Origin: Hericium rajendrae
Taxonomy: Eukaryota; Basidiomycota; Agaricomycetes; Russulales; Hericiaceae
Reading direction: 5' to 3'
Assembly (NCBI GenBank): GCA_033439255.1
Contig: CM065891.1
Location: 1,736,001-1,800,000, forward strand
Length of the DNA: 64,000 nucleotides
Below, piece by piece: positions 19,409 to 31,615 of this stretch. The notes under the pieces were generated by a model. The model saw only the letters and a program-made list of their open reading frames with translations. It had not been told where the DNA came from and ran no database searches. The position numbers and the translations under genes are program-made. Each line of letters opens with the position of its first letter. Positions within the stretch are counted from its first letter, which is position 1.

Positions 19409-20826
19409 TTAGGCAGCGGGTTTGAATCGTATGACCATAACAGTAATGTTATCGTTCGTATACAGCCTCAATGCCTCTTTTATAAGCAGGTGCGAGGCTT
19501 CTTGAGGATCTTGTATGGTCCTGATGAGGTCGCATGCCTGCTGATCGTCGACCACGTCCCAGATCTATTCGAGAAAAAGTCAGAAAGGTAACAGAAAGGT
19601 AAAGACCAAGCGACCCTACCCCATCACATGCAAGAATCAGGAACTCGTCGTCGTCGGTGAGCTCTGTCTCGGTTGTGTATGGCGCTCCCACCACGAACTC
19701 CTTCATCGACGAATCACCCAAACTTCGCGTCACAGCCAGCACTCCGTTGACCCGGCCACTCATCACGAAGCCGCCCGAGTCCATGATTCGTTTCGCTTCC
19801 TGCTTATCCGTGCCCTTGTGGTCGTAAGTCAGCCTTATAGCGCGCCCACCGCGGCACAGGACACCACGCGCGTCCCCAGCGTTAGCAACGTAGAGGACCC
19901 TGCGCAATGTCTGATCTGCAGGCGGATGTTGTGCGGGTGCAGAGATACCGCCATTGAGGCCCTTTCCGCCTTTGAGTGTGCCCGTTGGTGAGTGCGATCG
20001 AGATGAGTGATGCGGGGACGAGTGAGTCATTCGCCTGAACGCTTTCTTCAGCGTGCCACCGGGGCTACTGCCTATCCTTGAATCAGGCGATTCAGTCGAG
20101 TCCACAGCTTCGCTGGCGGCCTCTGTAGCGGCCTCTGCTTCTGTAGGTGACAATGTCACAGGATTGAATGATGGTGCAATCGCAGAAGGTGAAGGCAGAA
20201 ACTTTGCGAAAGCCTGCTTGCCCTCCGAATCTTCGATGCGAAGGAAAGCAGTGACAGCCGTGCATCCGGAGTGCATCTTGCCTTCCGAGTCCTCGGTGAT
20301 CTTAGAGAGAGTGCGATCGACTTCGTGAAAAGTCTGATTGTAGACGTCAGGTACAGTGGCCGCGGGGTTCTCAAGCAGATAATGCGAGAGATACTGTGAA
20401 GCCGGATGAGACCAGGACCATATGACCATAAAATGCTAGCCATACCTCGTGGAAGTTCTTGCCGCACCAGTCGGCAGCTTCCTTCCCCGCGTGTCCGTCA
20501 AAAATGGCGAAGAAGCCTTGTCCATGTATGCCCGCACAATCAACATTATACGAATGCGCATCCTCCATGGTACGTCTCGGGCCCTTCTCTTCGGCAACGC
20601 CGAACGAGTAAGTAGGCTGAGTCTCAGACCACGGATTCGGGACCTATAATCGACTGTCATAAGAAGGCTGTCTGAGGATTAGATGGATCAAACACACCGT
20701 GGCAGTGTATGGCAAACAACTTTCGCTTGGATTTACGACCGGAGTCACGACCGGAAGGGGCGATGTGACATCACCTGATGGCACTTCTAGGGCTGGAGGA
20801 GCATTCGTTGTTGTTATTTCAGGCAT
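19409..20826 (-). CDS. PTC1: PP2C-type protein phosphatase, Ptc1 orthologue
   Basis: A Mg/Mn-dependent Ser/Thr phosphatase. Read from the ATG at 20824-20826 (MPEITTTNAPPALEVPSG), the PP2C motifs come in order: RRTMEDAH (about 20560-20585), FAIFDGHAGKEAADWCGKNFHE (split by an intron after position 20446), SGCTAVTAFLR, VLYVANAGDARGVL, RLTYDHKGTDKQEAKRI, GRVNGVLAVTRSLGD, FLILACDG-IWDVVDDQQACDLI and the end NDNITVMVIRFKPAA, stop at 19409-19411. All metal-binding Asp positions are present. These blocks match yeast Ptc1, which switches off the HOG and cell-wall MAP kinase pathways. An inserted Ser/Thr/Glu-rich stretch of about 100 residues (SPSAIAPS ... APAQHPPAD, about 19915-20215) splits the catalytic domain. 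The MAP kinase kinase of this window lies 11 kb away and is not in an operon-like arrangement. Confidence 0.9.
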
Positions 20827-23770
20827 GTAAGACCGAGTAGTTGAGAGTATGTGTGTTGGATCTGCAGATGCCGTGTGTTGGAGTACTGAGTACTGAGCAA
20901 CCAGAGACGCGTCGCAAGCTGCTGGGACGTACCAATGTTGTTTGCAATGGGGAAACAAGCATGCAAGTGACTGAAATGCCACGTTCGACGGAATATAAAG
21001 CAGTTGAGGAGGAGGAGGTCAGAGCCCTGAGTGGCAAGGAAGCTCCAAACGTCGTGTTCGGTCGTCGGCGCCCCACTGCACTGAGGCGGGGCCCAGGGCA
21101 ACGCGTCACACCACGTGCTCACTCCTGCTCTTATTGTCTCTCACTTTTTCTACGCAATATTCTTGTTCTATTATCCTTCCTCTTCACAATTACCTTTCGA
21201 AACGGGCCATTATTGACAGCAGACTTTCAGTATACCCAACCATTCAAGTAACCCAAGAGGGCCGCTTTCGTCGTCAACCATGCGTTGCCAACGTCATTGT
21301 TCCCGTCGCCGGGTATCTGACGTCCTTCGAGTCGCCTATCGCCGCCTCTGTTCCAAGCTTACGGCCTTGCACGCGATATACGCGAGGGCGAGGCGTGTCG
21401 AAGCCATCGCCATCCTTCGTAACCGTAGGCTTGTCAAACTCAAACCCGCACATCTCCCCGACCGAAGAACGAACCGAACCGTGCTCGTGTGCGGAACCCC
21501 CGCAACCCTTGCGACCCTGATCCGCTTTGCGCCGGGGTTATCAACTTTCTCCATTGGTTGAAGTTGGTTCTCAGGACTTAGAAACTCAGCGATCTGCGAC
21601 TTCTCTTCTCTTCCCGTCCCTGCAGCAGGACTTGTGTACGTACATATAACATCAATATTTTGTCCATATAGAGGAGACTTTCACCATTGCGCCAGGGGGT
21701 TGATGCCCTGATTTGCTAGTGTGGAGCCTTTATTCTCGTCCGTTTATGTGAGTTTTTCAACACTCACGAAATTTGTGGAGCACCGTTCACCGAGCTATCT
21801 GCAGTTATCATCGGCGGTCACTGTCGAAAATGATTGACTCGACCTTGCACGAAGTTCTCTGCCGTCATAGACTTGCCCTAGCCAACTAGATTCTCAGAAG
21901 AATCGGGGGTTCTTGCTGGTTCTTGCCGATCGCACCGTGGGGTGTGCAAAGTCCTGTTGAGGCGAGAGAAGACAGACTCAAATGCATGTTTCTTACTCTT
22001 TGAAAGCCAGCGGCCTATCAGTATAGGAAGGCTTGACACTGCTTGACATCAGATGAAACCTTGCAATTATCGATCGTCCTTGCCATTCCCCATGCACGAC
22101 GAATCTAACGTCATGACAGTGTCTTCGTCATGCCAGCAGTCGGCGTATCTGATGAAACGTGCCAACCCACCAGGCCCGTGCAATGCTCTACAGAAGACAG
22201 AGAAGACAGGATGTGCATCGTCCATGTCGTACCGGCGGCAGTCGGTAAAGACGGAAACGGACGGCTGGCGTACCTCTTCGCAACCGATTCCTGCTGACGA
22301 TCTGACGTCGATAAGCGTCGCATAACAGACCGTGGCTAAGGTAGCGGTGGAGATTTTGCACCTGTAGCCGTTCGTGTGTGATCCTCGTGCAGCATGCACC
22401 TGTGTCGTCATTGCAGGTTCAAGTTGTGTACATACAGATGATGGAGATTACGGGGCTATCGGTGAGAAAATCTCAATTAAATTACGAGAAATTGATACTC
22501 ACGCTTGACGCATGTTTCATTACGACACTCAGAAGAACACATTCTCGGTGCTGGTCCTGGCCGATTGTACTGCGCATGTCTTCATGAAGACGGGAAGCAA
22601 AGTGCGTGTCTTCATGAAGATGGGAAGCCGTATTCTCCAGCAACGATACACCGTTGCTTGCATTCCCGCACGATGCCGAGGCCGATTCACTGACGCTGCC
22701 TCGTATCAGGAACGCAAGGGCCGTATCGCAACATAATGTCAGTGCCCGCCTGTCACCTGCACCTTCGCTCGCTGGGCGCGTGCCACAGAAGTCAGCGGGA
22801 GCAACACGTTGCATCCCTTGTAGCAAGATAATGACCTGGCTGAATGAAGAAGACCTTGTTCGTGGCCAATGCATGGATTTTTTACACGTAAACTAGAGGC
22901 ACCCTGCCAGTCAGACTGCCATCATGGCAGTTCGTGTGATGTGACGGCGTCTGCACATAGTTAATTTCAGACATCCTCCGCTGGCGTGCGACAGTACGAT
23001 AACGCAGCTTGGTTCAGGAGTTTGAAGCTTGTTGTTGACGTGGAAGGTTTGATGCGCCAACCACGATGTCTGTCAAAGCGGCCAAGTTCGGCTTATCACT
23101 CGGTATTCGAATTCGGTGTCGGGCTCTCAAGGCACGTCGTCAAATCGGGTATAGACTGAGCGGACGTTGCAAATCACGATGCATGGTGACTGCTGACGGG
23201 CCGCCCAAGGGGCAAAGCCGTAGAATGTGATCTAGAACCTCACATGCAATAATGAGGCCGATAGAACCCTCGATTATTCTCCGGGCAAATTTGTTCAAGG
23301 GCATTCCGTGGCTCGCGGCTATCGAGTGCAGCCCGATTTTAGCTTAGGCCAGAGGAAATAGACAATGAGACTCCATCAACTGGGAAACCGATCGAGGAAC
23401 GCATGTCCGTTGTCGTTGAGGCCGGATCCGCGAAGGGGAGGGGGGACTCGTACCGCTCTCGCTAAAGAATTGCCTCCGCAGATATCCGTCGGCGGGGCTG
23501 GGCACCTCTTTTTTGACCGACGGCGGGCCATGAGGCTAGCAATAAACATGACCCATAGAGGCGCTCTTACTCGCGGCCGTGCCGCCCCGACATGAATAAT
23601 AACCAATGGCTGCATATGCAGGGTATAAGTATTACAATATGTACGAATTAAAAGAAAAGTTCGGCAGGCGAACGGGGAATATATACTACTTTCATGGAGA
23701 TCGTGGCAAAATGTCAAAGCACAGCATTAATAGGCTATCCCGCCTTAGCAAGGGGATGTGATATCGCTCA
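20827..23770. other. 2.9-kb gap, no firm gene
   Basis: Frames are short and overlap on both strands. A basic 93-residue frame (21280-21561) is listed separately at low confidence. A short direct repeat (22572-22598 and 22604-22628, sharing cttcatgaaga) lies in the middle. No tRNA seen. Confidence 0.4.
21280..21561 (+). CDS. Possible small basic protein, unsupported
   Basis: Starts at ATG 21280 (MRCQRHCSRRRVSDVLRV) and runs 93 codons without an intron. It is rich in Arg and Leu, has no motif I know, and competes with an equally open overlapping frame. It lies divergent to PTC1 behind a pyrimidine-rich stretch, which is the only reason to list it. It may well be chance. Confidence 0.18.
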   Translation: MRCQRHCSRRRVSDVLRVAYRRLCSKLTALHAIYARARRVEAIAILRNRRLVKLKPAHLPDRRTNRTVLVCGTPATLATLIRFAPGLSTFSIG

Positions 23771-24955
23771 TCAAGGGTATCTGGTGACGTGGTTGTCAAT
23801 GGCAGGCTGCACGAGGCTGCGCTCTTGGATGGGAGGGTACTAATCGAGTATTAGCGGAGACATGCGGGACAGCGCCTGCCTAACTCACATAGGAATCGAT
23901 GGGGTCCGCGTGGGAAGCCACAGACGAGTGCTGCCAGTGTGCCAGAGAGTGTGGGGTATCTACGCTCCTGTAGCCGCCCGTGTGCGAGCGCGAGAGCGTC
24001 GGAGGGACGTAGTGAGAGGTGGAGTAGCGGTTGTCTACGGAATGTCCGTAGCTCGATGGCATTTCAGGTATAGAGGACAAGTTGAGGCTGGTCGACGGCA
24101 GGCCACTTGGGGTATAGTGTGAACCACCGTTGGCGATCACAGGGCTATCGTCCCAAGCGCGTCAGAACAGAGGTAATGAGAAAGAGCAGAAACCGCACAT
24201 GGAGTTTCGATGGCCTGTGTCGTTCGTCGGCGGGAGAGTGTGCATGTAGGGTTCACTGATAGTGGGAATAAGTCTCTACAAAGTGACCGACGGTAAATGG
24301 TCGCACCTGTGACGCCTCGGAACGAGAGACGGCAAGCCCAGCTCTTGGCGTTCCCTTTTGATGGGCGGGGTGTTGTCACGCGTCGGCGGCGTGGAGCTCT
24401 CCGACAGCCCAGAAGAGCCCGCAGTGGAGGGGCGACCATCGACACTGTGTCCGTCCGCAGACTTCTTTGACGTCTTCCTCTTCGTAGGGACGCCCTCCGG
24501 CCACGTGCACTAGAGTGTCGTTAGCCAGCGCACACGACGACGAACGACTCGCGGCGTACCTCTCGCTGTCCATGAACACATCGCACGCAGTTCGGCTTGG
24601 TTTCGTCGCACTGTGGACCGCTAGTCAGTAACCACGACACGTCGTCAAGACGCGTAGAAATTTGACCTTGATCTTCTTCACGCGGCACGTCAGGCATCCG
24701 GTCTTGCTACGCGTGTATTTCGGCCGCCTACGCTGAGCGGAATCACTGCGCTGTGGCTGGCCCGCTACGTGACCGAGGTTGGGAGCCGCCGGAGCCGCGT
24801 TGGCGCTATAGTAAGGGGAGTAGTGTGGTGACGGGGTACTAAGCTGCGGGTAAGCGATGGCGCCGGGACGCGACAAAGAAAACGCACTATGAGAGGGAGT
24901 CAGCCATGGAATCAGCGGGAGGATAGTCGAGGGGAGGTTCGTAGACAGAAGGCAT
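23771..24955 (-). CDS. Zn2Cys6 fungal-type transcription factor
   Basis: After a Ser/Pro/Tyr-rich leader (AYPQLSTPSPHYSPYYSAN) comes RRRPKYTRSKTGCLTCRVKKIKCDETKPNCVRC-HGQRECTWPEG (about 24520-24730, with one intron after VKKIK), containing the six cysteines of the GAL4-type zinc cluster. The remainder is low-complexity (ESSTPPTRDNTPPIKRERQELGLPS; YRSVDTPHSLAHWQHSS) and ends SYYPPIQERSLVQPAIDNHVTRYP after a last intron, stop at 23771-23773. The zinc cluster predicts a nuclear DNA-binding protein. Targets are unknown. The best start, ATG at 24953-24955 (MPSVYEPPLDYPPADSMADS), is one base out of frame with the zinc-cluster frame at a CT run near 24888-24896, so the N-terminus is uncertain. Confidence 0.78.
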
Positions 24956-26900
24956 CAAGTAAAGTTAATGGAACAGGCGAGAGGTTATAAAGTGCGAGGA
25001 ATGGGGCGAGTCGAGCGACTCGAACCAGCCACGGATCACCGACTATCGGGAAGGGATCGCCGAATCCCAGATCTCAGGGTAGTCTGTCATTTCGTGAACT
25101 TCGGCCACGGGAACTACCAGGGAAAAATAAATTACGAACGGGCCATTTGCCATGCTTGATCCCGCAATCTGGCGGGCGCCATGCTGGGTGGGCTTGGAGA
25201 CCTGGTCCACGTTTCAGGTCGTCCCCCGCCTTTGCAACGTATGTATCGCTTTCAGCTCGCACTCCAAAGTGCACGTATGGGTCAGTGCGCACATCGCTTT
25301 CTTTGAGGGGAAAGAGCGAAAAGGGCCGTGAATCGGCCAAGGGCAGGGACCAAATCCCGCTGAGAGGCTGCTTGGTTCAGTCCGGCTTATGCCGACATGC
25401 CGTCGCCCGTTTCCGTCATGGATCGAACCGATCCGGCCGGATGTGGCAACGCTCACGGGTTTTAAATACGAGCCAAATCCCTTTTTTTCTCTTACTGTAT
25501 CCGGTGGCACGACCTTCTCCTTCTCCTCACAACGTGCAGTTCCTCCGAACATACTGTCTTTCGGAATGCCGCCCCTTCGGTGCGCTTGGACTTTTCAGTA
25601 AATGAGATCGTTTGGTGACGTTGTAAGCTACCAATCCAAAACACATCGTTCAAAATAACTGTGAATGGCGGGGTGTCAGGGGGCTTGTCCAGACCGCAAA
25701 CTGATAACCCAAAGCAGTATACGTATGAAGTTCGTCGGCGCATTAATATCTTCTTCATCAAGAAGATCCTGTGAAGATCCTGCTCTTCTTGATGGTAGCA
25801 AACCTTTTGCGCTGGTAAACAAGGGTAATTACGTCACTAGCCCATGGGCGCTGCGGCGTGCGGTGCACACCTGAGGCAGGGCAGGCACCGTTGTGGGTGT
25901 TAGTGTGATCTCCTCAACGATGTTGCCGAGAAAATCAAACGACAATATGTTGCGGTGAAGCCACCCTAATCTGGCGCCGGCAGCTCATTGAGCTCAGCCA
26001 AACAAAACGAGCTGTTTGGTCATCTCCAAAGCCTTGCAATGCGTGATTTGGCTGGTCAGACCGGTCATTGGTCATCTTTCAACGGGCTAATTTGAACGTC
26101 TTCATCGACAGGTATTCATATCTGAGTGCATACCTCGTCGGTGCGCGTGGTCATGAGAAATGCTTGTCGCAATTGGCAATTGTGTTTGGCCTGGACGGAG
26201 GTCGTACATCTGCGGACGGCGTTCGGTGCGGTGTAGTGCACTTTCAGAGCCCTGCGGCGACGCACCCTTCGTCGCACGGTGAGCACGGAGGCGGCCGGTA
26301 TTCGCGCGGCTTACAGCAGTGTGAATGCGGCGAAAATCATCCTGCTGCGCATGTTGCGCCATGGATGCCATCGAGCAATGTGTAAAGGAGGCGCGTCGGC
26401 ACGGCCAGGTCGCGCACCAGCAACGCCATCGATGTCGAGGAGCGTGGCGCTGGATTAGGCGGTGGATGCACAGGCGGCAGGGGGCATGCTTCGAACGGCG
26501 GGCAATATTAGACGCATGGCTGCTTCCGAGGTTGCTGCGGGCTCGAACACCTCAACGTAGCATTCATTTCTCAATAAATCTATTTTGTGGGCACGCCGTA
26601 CCTAGGATGATCTACAGGGCGTGTATCTGGGCCCCTTGTAGCGCATAAAACTCATCAGACATTTACGCATTAATGTTGAGCGTGGCGGGACATGCAGGGG
26701 TTTGGGGCACCCGGATTCGAAACGGCTGGATCCGACTAGCACGAGACCTGATGCTAACTGCCGTTCATGTTGGAACCATGAGTACGTACAGGTTATTCAC
26801 AAGACATTGGCGTGAGGACATGGGGTTCTGCAAAAGAATGAGAATCGAGAAGTTGAAAGCATATGAACTATTTATTTAAGATCGGGTGCATGTACTATTG
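24956..26900. other. 1.9-kb gap, no supported gene
   Basis: Contains only short competing frames. A pyrimidine-rich stretch near 25490-25530 looks promoter-like, but no gene follows it. No RNA gene or repeat identified. Confidence 0.4.
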
Positions 26901-28614
26901 TCAACGTGAACAGCAACTAGGACTCCTCAAGGCCGAAAGGGCACGCGCAACATCATCATGCAGCATAGGCTCCGTCACAGACTCGCTCGCGGCAGATCCA
27001 GAACGGCATCGAGAGGATCGAGAACCGCGCCTGTGCATGATGCCTTGGATCCGCAGCGGCAGGTCTGACACCTGGACGAAGACCTGGGGCAATTCGAATT
27101 CGAGGCTCCCACAGCGAGCTTCGGTCTCGCTACCCTGGGAAGCAGCCTCGCCACTGTTTGTCGCAATTGCTCCAGCCGTCCGTGAAGTCCGGGGGCTCCA
27201 AGGGGGTGCCTCATCAATGATGCGTCGGTGCTGATCCGCGCCACCAGGTGAGCGCTGTGTAACTTCGGCAGATACGACGCGTTCCTGCTCGTGTTTCCGG
27301 ACGGAGCGCTCTTGGTCGCCAGGAGCTGCATCGAGCAACACAGCCAGCGAACACCGCATAGCTTCGAAGTGCTTCTGCTCCTGCAGCCAAGCAACGTGCT
27401 CTTGGTCGCCAGATATTCCGTCCAACTGCACGTCCAGTAAGGACTCAGCCTGACATGCTTCTGCTTCAGCTACAGACAACCGAGCCGAGCAGTGGCGTGA
27501 GCGTCGATGGCTGGATGACGATCGGATTGATCGAGACCTCTTTAAGATGCTAGGAGCGGGATTGTCAGACTGTCGCCTTGTTTTCTTGGTGCGGCCAGTT
27601 GCAATAGATACGACTCTGGGGTCGGCGTATAGGCCGTACCTCTCCTTTGCTTTTCGAGAGGAGCCAGCCTCTTCTCGTATATCATCGCGTTTGTCCTTGC
27701 CATTGCGAGAAGAACCTTCTGTCTGTTGCTCTTCTTCCCTAACGTGTTCTGCCGTGGTAGATAGATGTCTGGAGCTAGCACGGGGGCCGCCAGCCTGTTG
27801 TTCCAGTTCCTTGGTGTGAATCCTGGCGTGAGCACCAGCAGGACCGTAGCCGCCCCTTGTTTTGCGAGAAGAACCAGCCTCTCGCTGCGTGCCGTCATGT
27901 ATGTAGTCGCCGCTAGGAGCGGGATCATCAGACCGTCGCTCTGTTCGCCTGGTGTGACCTGTCGCAGTAGATAGAGCTCCGGTGTTGGCGCTTGGTGGGC
28001 GGTATCTCTCCTTTGTTCTATGAGTCGAACCAGCCTCTTGTTGCATACCTTCATATGCGTCCTCTGAGGTCAAAGGACAGTGGCGACGGTGACTTCCTCC
28101 AGCGACTGACACCTGGCCTTCGACCTCACGTGGATCACGAAGACGGTCATCTTGCATGGTGCGCGACCTATGTCCCGGCTTGTCCACTGTTGTGTTGGAT
28201 TAATGTTGGCCAGCGTGAATATCATGGAACAGGCTCCAACCTTTGGAGGACTTCCGTTCCGTAACCTGTGCCCGTGATCGGGACTCCGGTATGCGCCTCA
28301 TATCACGGTGACTGCATGCATGTTGTTTCGATGCTGCTGCCAGTTCGCTCATAGACGCCCTTGGTGCGGGGATATGAGAAGCCGAAACACGAGCCCGATG
28401 ACGAATATGTCCAGGAGGATCAAGCGCGGCCCTGCGCAGTCCATCCATGGCCTATGTGCACATTTTAAGTAATTGATAAAGAAATTTTATAAAGTTAGTT
28501 ACTCACAGACACGATGTCAGACGAATTCATTCGTGTTGACACCGGAGGCACACCACGATCCATGGGGGCCCTGTCGTTCGAGGTGAAGGCAGGCTGCGAG
28601 ATACGAGCTGGCAT
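26901..28614 (-). CDS. Hydrophilic internally repetitive protein of unknown function
   Basis: Three exons join cleanly. Exon 1 (28507-28614) opens MPARISQPAFTSNDRAP. A 55-bp intron leads to exon 2 (28241-28451, AMDGLRRAALDPPGHI). A second intron of 54 bp (phase 1) removes an in-frame stop and leads to the long exon 3 ending at 26901. The roughly 530-residue product is rich in Arg, Ser, Glu and Gln, with no membrane segment or signal peptide. Words recur: EAGS-RK-K-RYG and STATGHTRRTERRSDDPAPS appear two or three times with variation, and LLD-x-GDQE appears twice near the C-terminus, so part of it arose by internal duplication. It is probably intrinsically disordered. I recognise no family. 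The open frames and good splice sites argue that it is a real gene. Confidence 0.6.
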
Positions 28615-31600
28615 ATCAAGGATATCTTAGGCCGCCAGGACCTTGCTATGGATCCCGCCGTATACGCTCCCTTCCTGAAGGAGTTGAGCGGTACGAGTGC
28701 CAGCTAGTAGTTTGCTTCTGAACCGCTGACCAGCAGTCCAATATTGCATAGGATCACGCCATGTGCCAGCACGGCCCGTCCAGCACTGGCATAGTCCTCC
28801 TATCTCAACTGCGGAAACGGGGGAGGTGATACAACCTCCCGTGAGTACTTCAGCTGTCAATACGATACGTGAGCGAGCTAGGTTGTGTACAGCGTTGGAC
28901 GGGGACGTGAGGTGCTTCCATCAAGCCAGTTTGGCGTTTGAGTTGTCGTACGTCACGCAACCCGACACCGCGGCCGTGCGGCAATTGCCAGAAAAAAGCA
29001 TCCGCTCGCCGCCGGGCGCCTGTCGCGTGGCGCGAGACGCTCTTCCTTAGCTCCCGCTTCCTTGGTTGCCCGCTTCTTCGTCGAAGCGAGATTGCCAACT
29101 CACAGGAGAAGCGCAAAAGCAATCTTGCCTGCAACAAATACGCCTCTAATCACGGAAATTCGCGATTTCTCTCAGGTTCCAGCCTGGGAAATCAAAGAAG
29201 GCGTCGGCGCGTCTGTGAACTGAGGTGATGTCGTAGCACGAGGCATGTGGCCAGCGAATCGCCCAAATTCGGCTCTCCCGCTATGCAAAATCGGTCTCCA
29301 TCCGTCGTGCCGTAGGCTGATCGGGGATCTCAACGTACGGGGTTCCAAGTATTGGTCAAGTGCATGCTTTGTATTTGATGGTGGCTCCGACATCCTCGGA
29401 CTCCAGCATTCGTTCCAAGTTTCAGCGGCGGGTTGCTATGTTCCTGTTAGTCTTTTGGCTCATAGTTCCTTATATCTCACAAGCGCTTCAGGAATACCAG
29501 AGCGTCTGCAAGGGCAACGCTCATGTCTTCGCGAGTGCGTCCGTGCTGGTCGTCGTATGACAGTGATTGAACACCGTTGCAGGCTTCCCGAAACACGATT
29601 TCAACACATCATACTCCGCGAAGCCAGCGTTCTTTCTCCGCGTCGACGTCGAACATACAGTATGTTGGGTAACCGACCTCAGGGTCCTTCGCCCGCGACT
29701 CGCGCACAGAAGATCTCATAGTCAGGCCCCATCTTGTGTGGTACCGAGTGCGTCTTCTTTGTGGTCCTCTTGCTTGAACGAACCGACATGCTGCCTTCCT
29801 GAATCGAGACCTCGATGGCTTATCTTAGGGAGACCGACAGCCACGTCATTGCCTGTGGGAGAATATGACATATAAAGGCGCTTGAAGCTTGGAAGTTCTT
29901 GCTGATTTCAGTTCAATTCAACTACACTGACCATATGCTCCAGCATCGTGAAGTCGGGCCTATTGGACCTCCGTGATCGTGCAGGACGGTGTACTTATCT
30001 CCTCCATGCCATACAAATACTCGCACGCCCCATCAAGCTAAGTCCCAACCCAAGTATCGCCCGCAAGCCTGCGCCCACTCGTCGGAAGGGCTTCTATGCG
30101 CTGTGAGGACCCGGATCAGCCCACCAGACCTGCAAGCACGACCGCTCGAGATAGAACAGATGTTGTAAGATGCAGTTCCAGGACCAATACCGACGCATGA
30201 GGCAGCACGCATGCGGCTCCGGTCGTCCATCTGCAAGCCCGTATCTCCAGCGGCGGCGGTGCGTCTTCCCATCCGCACCTTCCGGAGAGCCAGCCTCCGA
30301 GTGGAGATGCAGTTCGCCCGTCTCCAAGGTGTTAAGAACATCAGCTCGATCGCCGCGGACTCCCATGTACGTGCCTCGCTGAGACTCCCTTTGCATCGTA
30401 CTTATTTGCATTTCGTGGCACCCGCGGGCGTGTGGTGATCGAGCGCATGCGCCCGCCCGATCGCCCACAGGCTGTGTCCGCCGCCCTACATAGCTTGCTC
30501 GCGAGGCGGTGCCGTATTGTCCCATCATCAGTCCGACACATGGATCTACAGTGCCGTCTGTATCACGGGCTGTTTAGAGACTTTTCACAGCCTTCCGACT
30601 CGAACCGGCTAGTCGAACCCTAGGCTGCATTAGTTGCTCCACCCTGCCGCCCACAGCTGTTTACAGCGACATCCCAGTCGGGCTCGGGAGTCGGTCAATT
30701 GCGAAACCTCTAACAGTTGCGCCAAGGAACAGAAGTTACATATTTGGAGGCCACACTACCCTTTCAGGTCGGGATCGTCGCAGGAAGACGACTGAACAGG
30801 CATACTTGGATGATAAGCTGCCATTTTCAGGCCTAACGACAGCCCGTGACACACGACGAGGACGCCCTCTGTCGCACCCTATCCCCGCCTGGCCATGCAC
30901 CCGCATTTATCACGTCCACAGAAAATGGTGCAGGTTCACTTCTGCAGCGTCTGTGTTACGCCCTTTTGTCTCTAGGCGACTTTGCGTTGTGGTCCGTACC
31001 CAGCGTCTCCACTTGATGCACGGCCGGAGAAATCTGAGCGAGCAAGAATTACACCAGCGCCAACGGCAGGTTGGCATCGTCGTCGCTGCCCAAGTACCTT
31101 CGCGCCCAAGCAATGTCCCTTTCTGACTGCAAACAGTCCGCATGAAATCCTTGTATTGTCTAGACAGACGACACTAACTGAAGCACACGACCAAGACGAA
31201 TGTAGGTTACATCTAAAAGAACAAGGCCCGCACGCTCGCGTTGATGGTATTACATACAGAAATAGGAAAAACTGTACTTTTTACAACAGAATTGAATTCA
31301 GAATGGATGGGTGAACGGGTCCCGCGGGCGGGCTTGGAGAGATGGCGGGTATAGTGGATCAGGAGTAAGGTATGGTTGTTTGAGTGCAGCGGGGTGAAAT
31401 CAACCGGGAAAGATGAGGCGGCGAACGAGCGGGTCCCGTGCTTGTGTGAGTAGGAAAGTAGATGGAACGAAAATTGTAAGACAGCATTGTGGCGAGCGAG
31501 GGATTCATGACGACGGGTCCAGGGGGCCCGCGTCGATCGCGCGGCTGGAGCTGGGGCGCGAGGACCTGCGGGCGCATCAGCGACGAGGCGCAGCACTGAC

Positions 31601-31615
31601 AGCATGAAGGAACGC
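28615..31615. other. 3-kb gap, largely unassigned
   Basis: Holds one weak spliced candidate (29378-29875) and otherwise short frames on both strands around 30.1-30.6 and 30.8-31.1 kb. These have no recognisable motif. No tRNA or repeat found. Confidence 0.4.
29378..29875 (+). CDS. Possible small membrane-anchored protein
   Basis: From ATG 29378: MVAPTSSDSSIRSKFQRRVA, a hydrophobic stretch MFLLVFWLIVPYISQAL, then QEYQSVCKGNAHVFA. A 48-bp intron (about 29533-29580, phase 1) joins SFPKHDFNTSYSAKPAFFLRVDVEH. The text up to there looks coding; the rest of that frame (Ser/Arg/Pro-rich to 29875) looks less so, and another intron may exist. Function unknown. Confidence 0.22.

Noticed and set aside
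22572-22628. Two copies of a cttcatgaaga-containing word as a possible array
   Set aside because: Only two copies with no further structure; not a CRISPR or satellite array.
28187-28240. Apparent in-frame stop splitting the repeat-rich gene
   Set aside because: A 54-bp intron with good donor and acceptor and matching phase spans the stop.
30580-30660. tRNA-like B box words on the minus strand (ggttcga)
   Set aside because: No matching acceptor stem, A box or cloverleaf can be formed.
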